Source of the DNA: Candidatus Aminicenantota bacterium | Lineage (GTDB): Bacteria; Acidobacteriota; Aminicenantia; UBA2199 | Length of the DNA: 8,729 bases | Assembly (NCBI GenBank): GCA_030612495.1 | Contig: JAUWNT010000094.1 | Location: 1-8,729, forward strand | Reading direction: 5' to 3' | In this document: positions 8,001 to 8,729 of the stretch, one piece after another | How positions within the stretch are numbered: the stretch's first letter is position 1 | Layout of the letters: every line of letters starts with the position of its first letter | Notes under the pieces: generated by a model | Told to the model about the DNA's origin: nothing | What the model saw: only the letters and a program-made list of their open reading frames with translations | Database searches by the model: none | Translations under genes and position numbers: made by a program

Positions 8001-8729
8001 ATGTACAAAATACTTGTTATAGATGATGATCAGGCTATTTTGAATTTCCTGAGAATTTTTTTACTACAATCTGGTAAATTCGAAATACACACTTTGCAAG
8101 ATAGTAGAAAAGCATTTCAAACTATAGAACATGAAGATTTTGATATTTTACTTTTGGACATGGATATGCCATTTGTCACAGGATTAGATATTTTAAAATA
8201 CATAAAAGGAAATAATATAAATATCATTACCATTGTACTGACAGGAGTTGAGGATATTGACCTGGCAATAACATCAATGAAATTATCTACATATGACTAT
8301 CTTTTAAAACCAGTTGAGGAGAAAAAATTACTGGAAACCTTAGACTCAGCAGTGGATGAAGTTGAATTCGAAAGATCCAAAACTCAGATTGATAAACCCT
8401 CTGCTATTTACAATTTAAAATTTAAAGATAGCTTTGAAAATATTATTACTCAAGATGAGAAGATGTTAGAGATATTCCATTATGCTGAAAAATATGCTGC
8501 TACTGATAACAGCATTTTAATATGGGGCGAGAGTGGAACTGGAAAAGAGTTGATTGCCAGAGCAATACACAATATAAGTGATAGAAGGGAAAATAAATTT
8601 GTTGCTGTTAATGCTGGAAGTTTTGCAAATGAATTGTTCACTTCCGAATTTTTTGGACATGAAAAAGGAGCTTTCACAGGTGCAATAAAAGATAAAAAGG
8701 GATTTATTGAAGAGGCAGATAGAGGAACA
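8001..8729 (+). CDS. NtrC-family sigma-54-dependent response regulator (5' part, cut by window end)
   Basis: The visible 243 residues have no stop before the window end. Residues 1-120 are a receiver domain with acidic residues D8-D10, phosphoacceptor D53 in LLLDMDMP, T81 and K103 followed by P104, so all the usual switch residues are present. After a linker, the AAA+ domain starts near 142, with Walker A GESGTGKE at 176-183 and GAFTGA at 223-228, the loop that contacts sigma-54. The sequence breaks off just before the expected Walker B motif, so a DNA-binding HTH domain presumably follows beyond the window but is not seen. It is the cognate partner of the kinase just upstream by position. 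It should activate sigma-54 promoters, whose identity is unknown, and no clear -24/-12 site was noticed upstream of the genes in this window. The full-length family is usually about 440-480 residues, so roughly half is shown. Confidence 0.95.
   Translation, partial: MYKILVIDDDQAILNFLRIFLLQSGKFEIHTLQDSRKAFQTIEHEDFDILLLDMDMPFVTGLDILKYIKGNNINIITIVLTGVEDIDLAITSMKLSTYDYLLKPVEEKKLLETLDSAVDEVEFERSKTQIDKPSAIYNLKFKDSFENIITQDEKMLEIFHYAEKYAATDNSILIWGESGTGKELIARAIHNISDRRENKFVAVNAGSFANELFTSEFFGHEKGAFTGAIKDKKGFIEEADRGT

Noticed and set aside
8480..8677. 65-codon antisense open frame opposite the response regulator
   Set aside because: The + strand encodes clear Walker A and GAFTGA motifs there; the antisense frame has no support.

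Overview
The window is AT-rich coding DNA on the + strand. It holds three complete genes and the start of a fourth, packed head to tail with gaps of 18, 27 and 3 bases, so it looks like one operon. The flavin and iron-sulfur enzymes point to an anaerobic bacterium. A cytosolic multi-PAS kinase paired with a sigma-54 activator is common in Deltaproteobacteria-like and other anaerobic lineages. The sequence alone does not fix the taxon. Base composition was judged by eye, not computed.

Positions 54-5597 encode two large redox subunits. The first (54-1817) is a NuoF/HydB-type NADH-binding flavoprotein with an N-terminal thioredoxin-like domain and a C-terminal double [4Fe-4S] ferredoxin. This is the layout of the B subunit in bifurcating hydrogenases and their relatives. 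The second (1836-5597) is a 1253-residue fusion: a NuoG-type [2Fe-2S] domain, an NfnB/GltD-type FAD and NADPH reductase, an extra four-cysteine motif, a double [4Fe-4S] ferredoxin, and a formate-dehydrogenase-like molybdopterin module. By alignment from memory, the last module has lost the Sec/Cys metal ligand and the following His, and it lacks the C-terminal pterin-binding domain. The best reading is an electron-bifurcating or confurcating complex linking NADH, NADPH and ferredoxin, related to the Sporomusa-type Nfn (Stn) transhydrogenase. A NuoE-like partner would be expected just upstream, outside the window.

Positions 5625-8729 encode a two-component system: a soluble histidine kinase with PAS, GAF-like, PAS and PAS modules, and an NtrC-type response regulator cut by the window end. 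One PAS domain carries a cysteine cluster (C459, C470, C473) that could bind a metal or respond to redox state. The arrangement suggests a sensor pair tied to the redox enzyme it is encoded with, although its target promoters are not visible here.

The most unusual feature is the second gene, where a transhydrogenase-type flavoprotein is fused to an apparently non-catalytic formate dehydrogenase remnant. No RNA genes, mobile elements, CRISPR arrays or convincing terminators were seen, and there is no gene-free stretch above about 55 bases.
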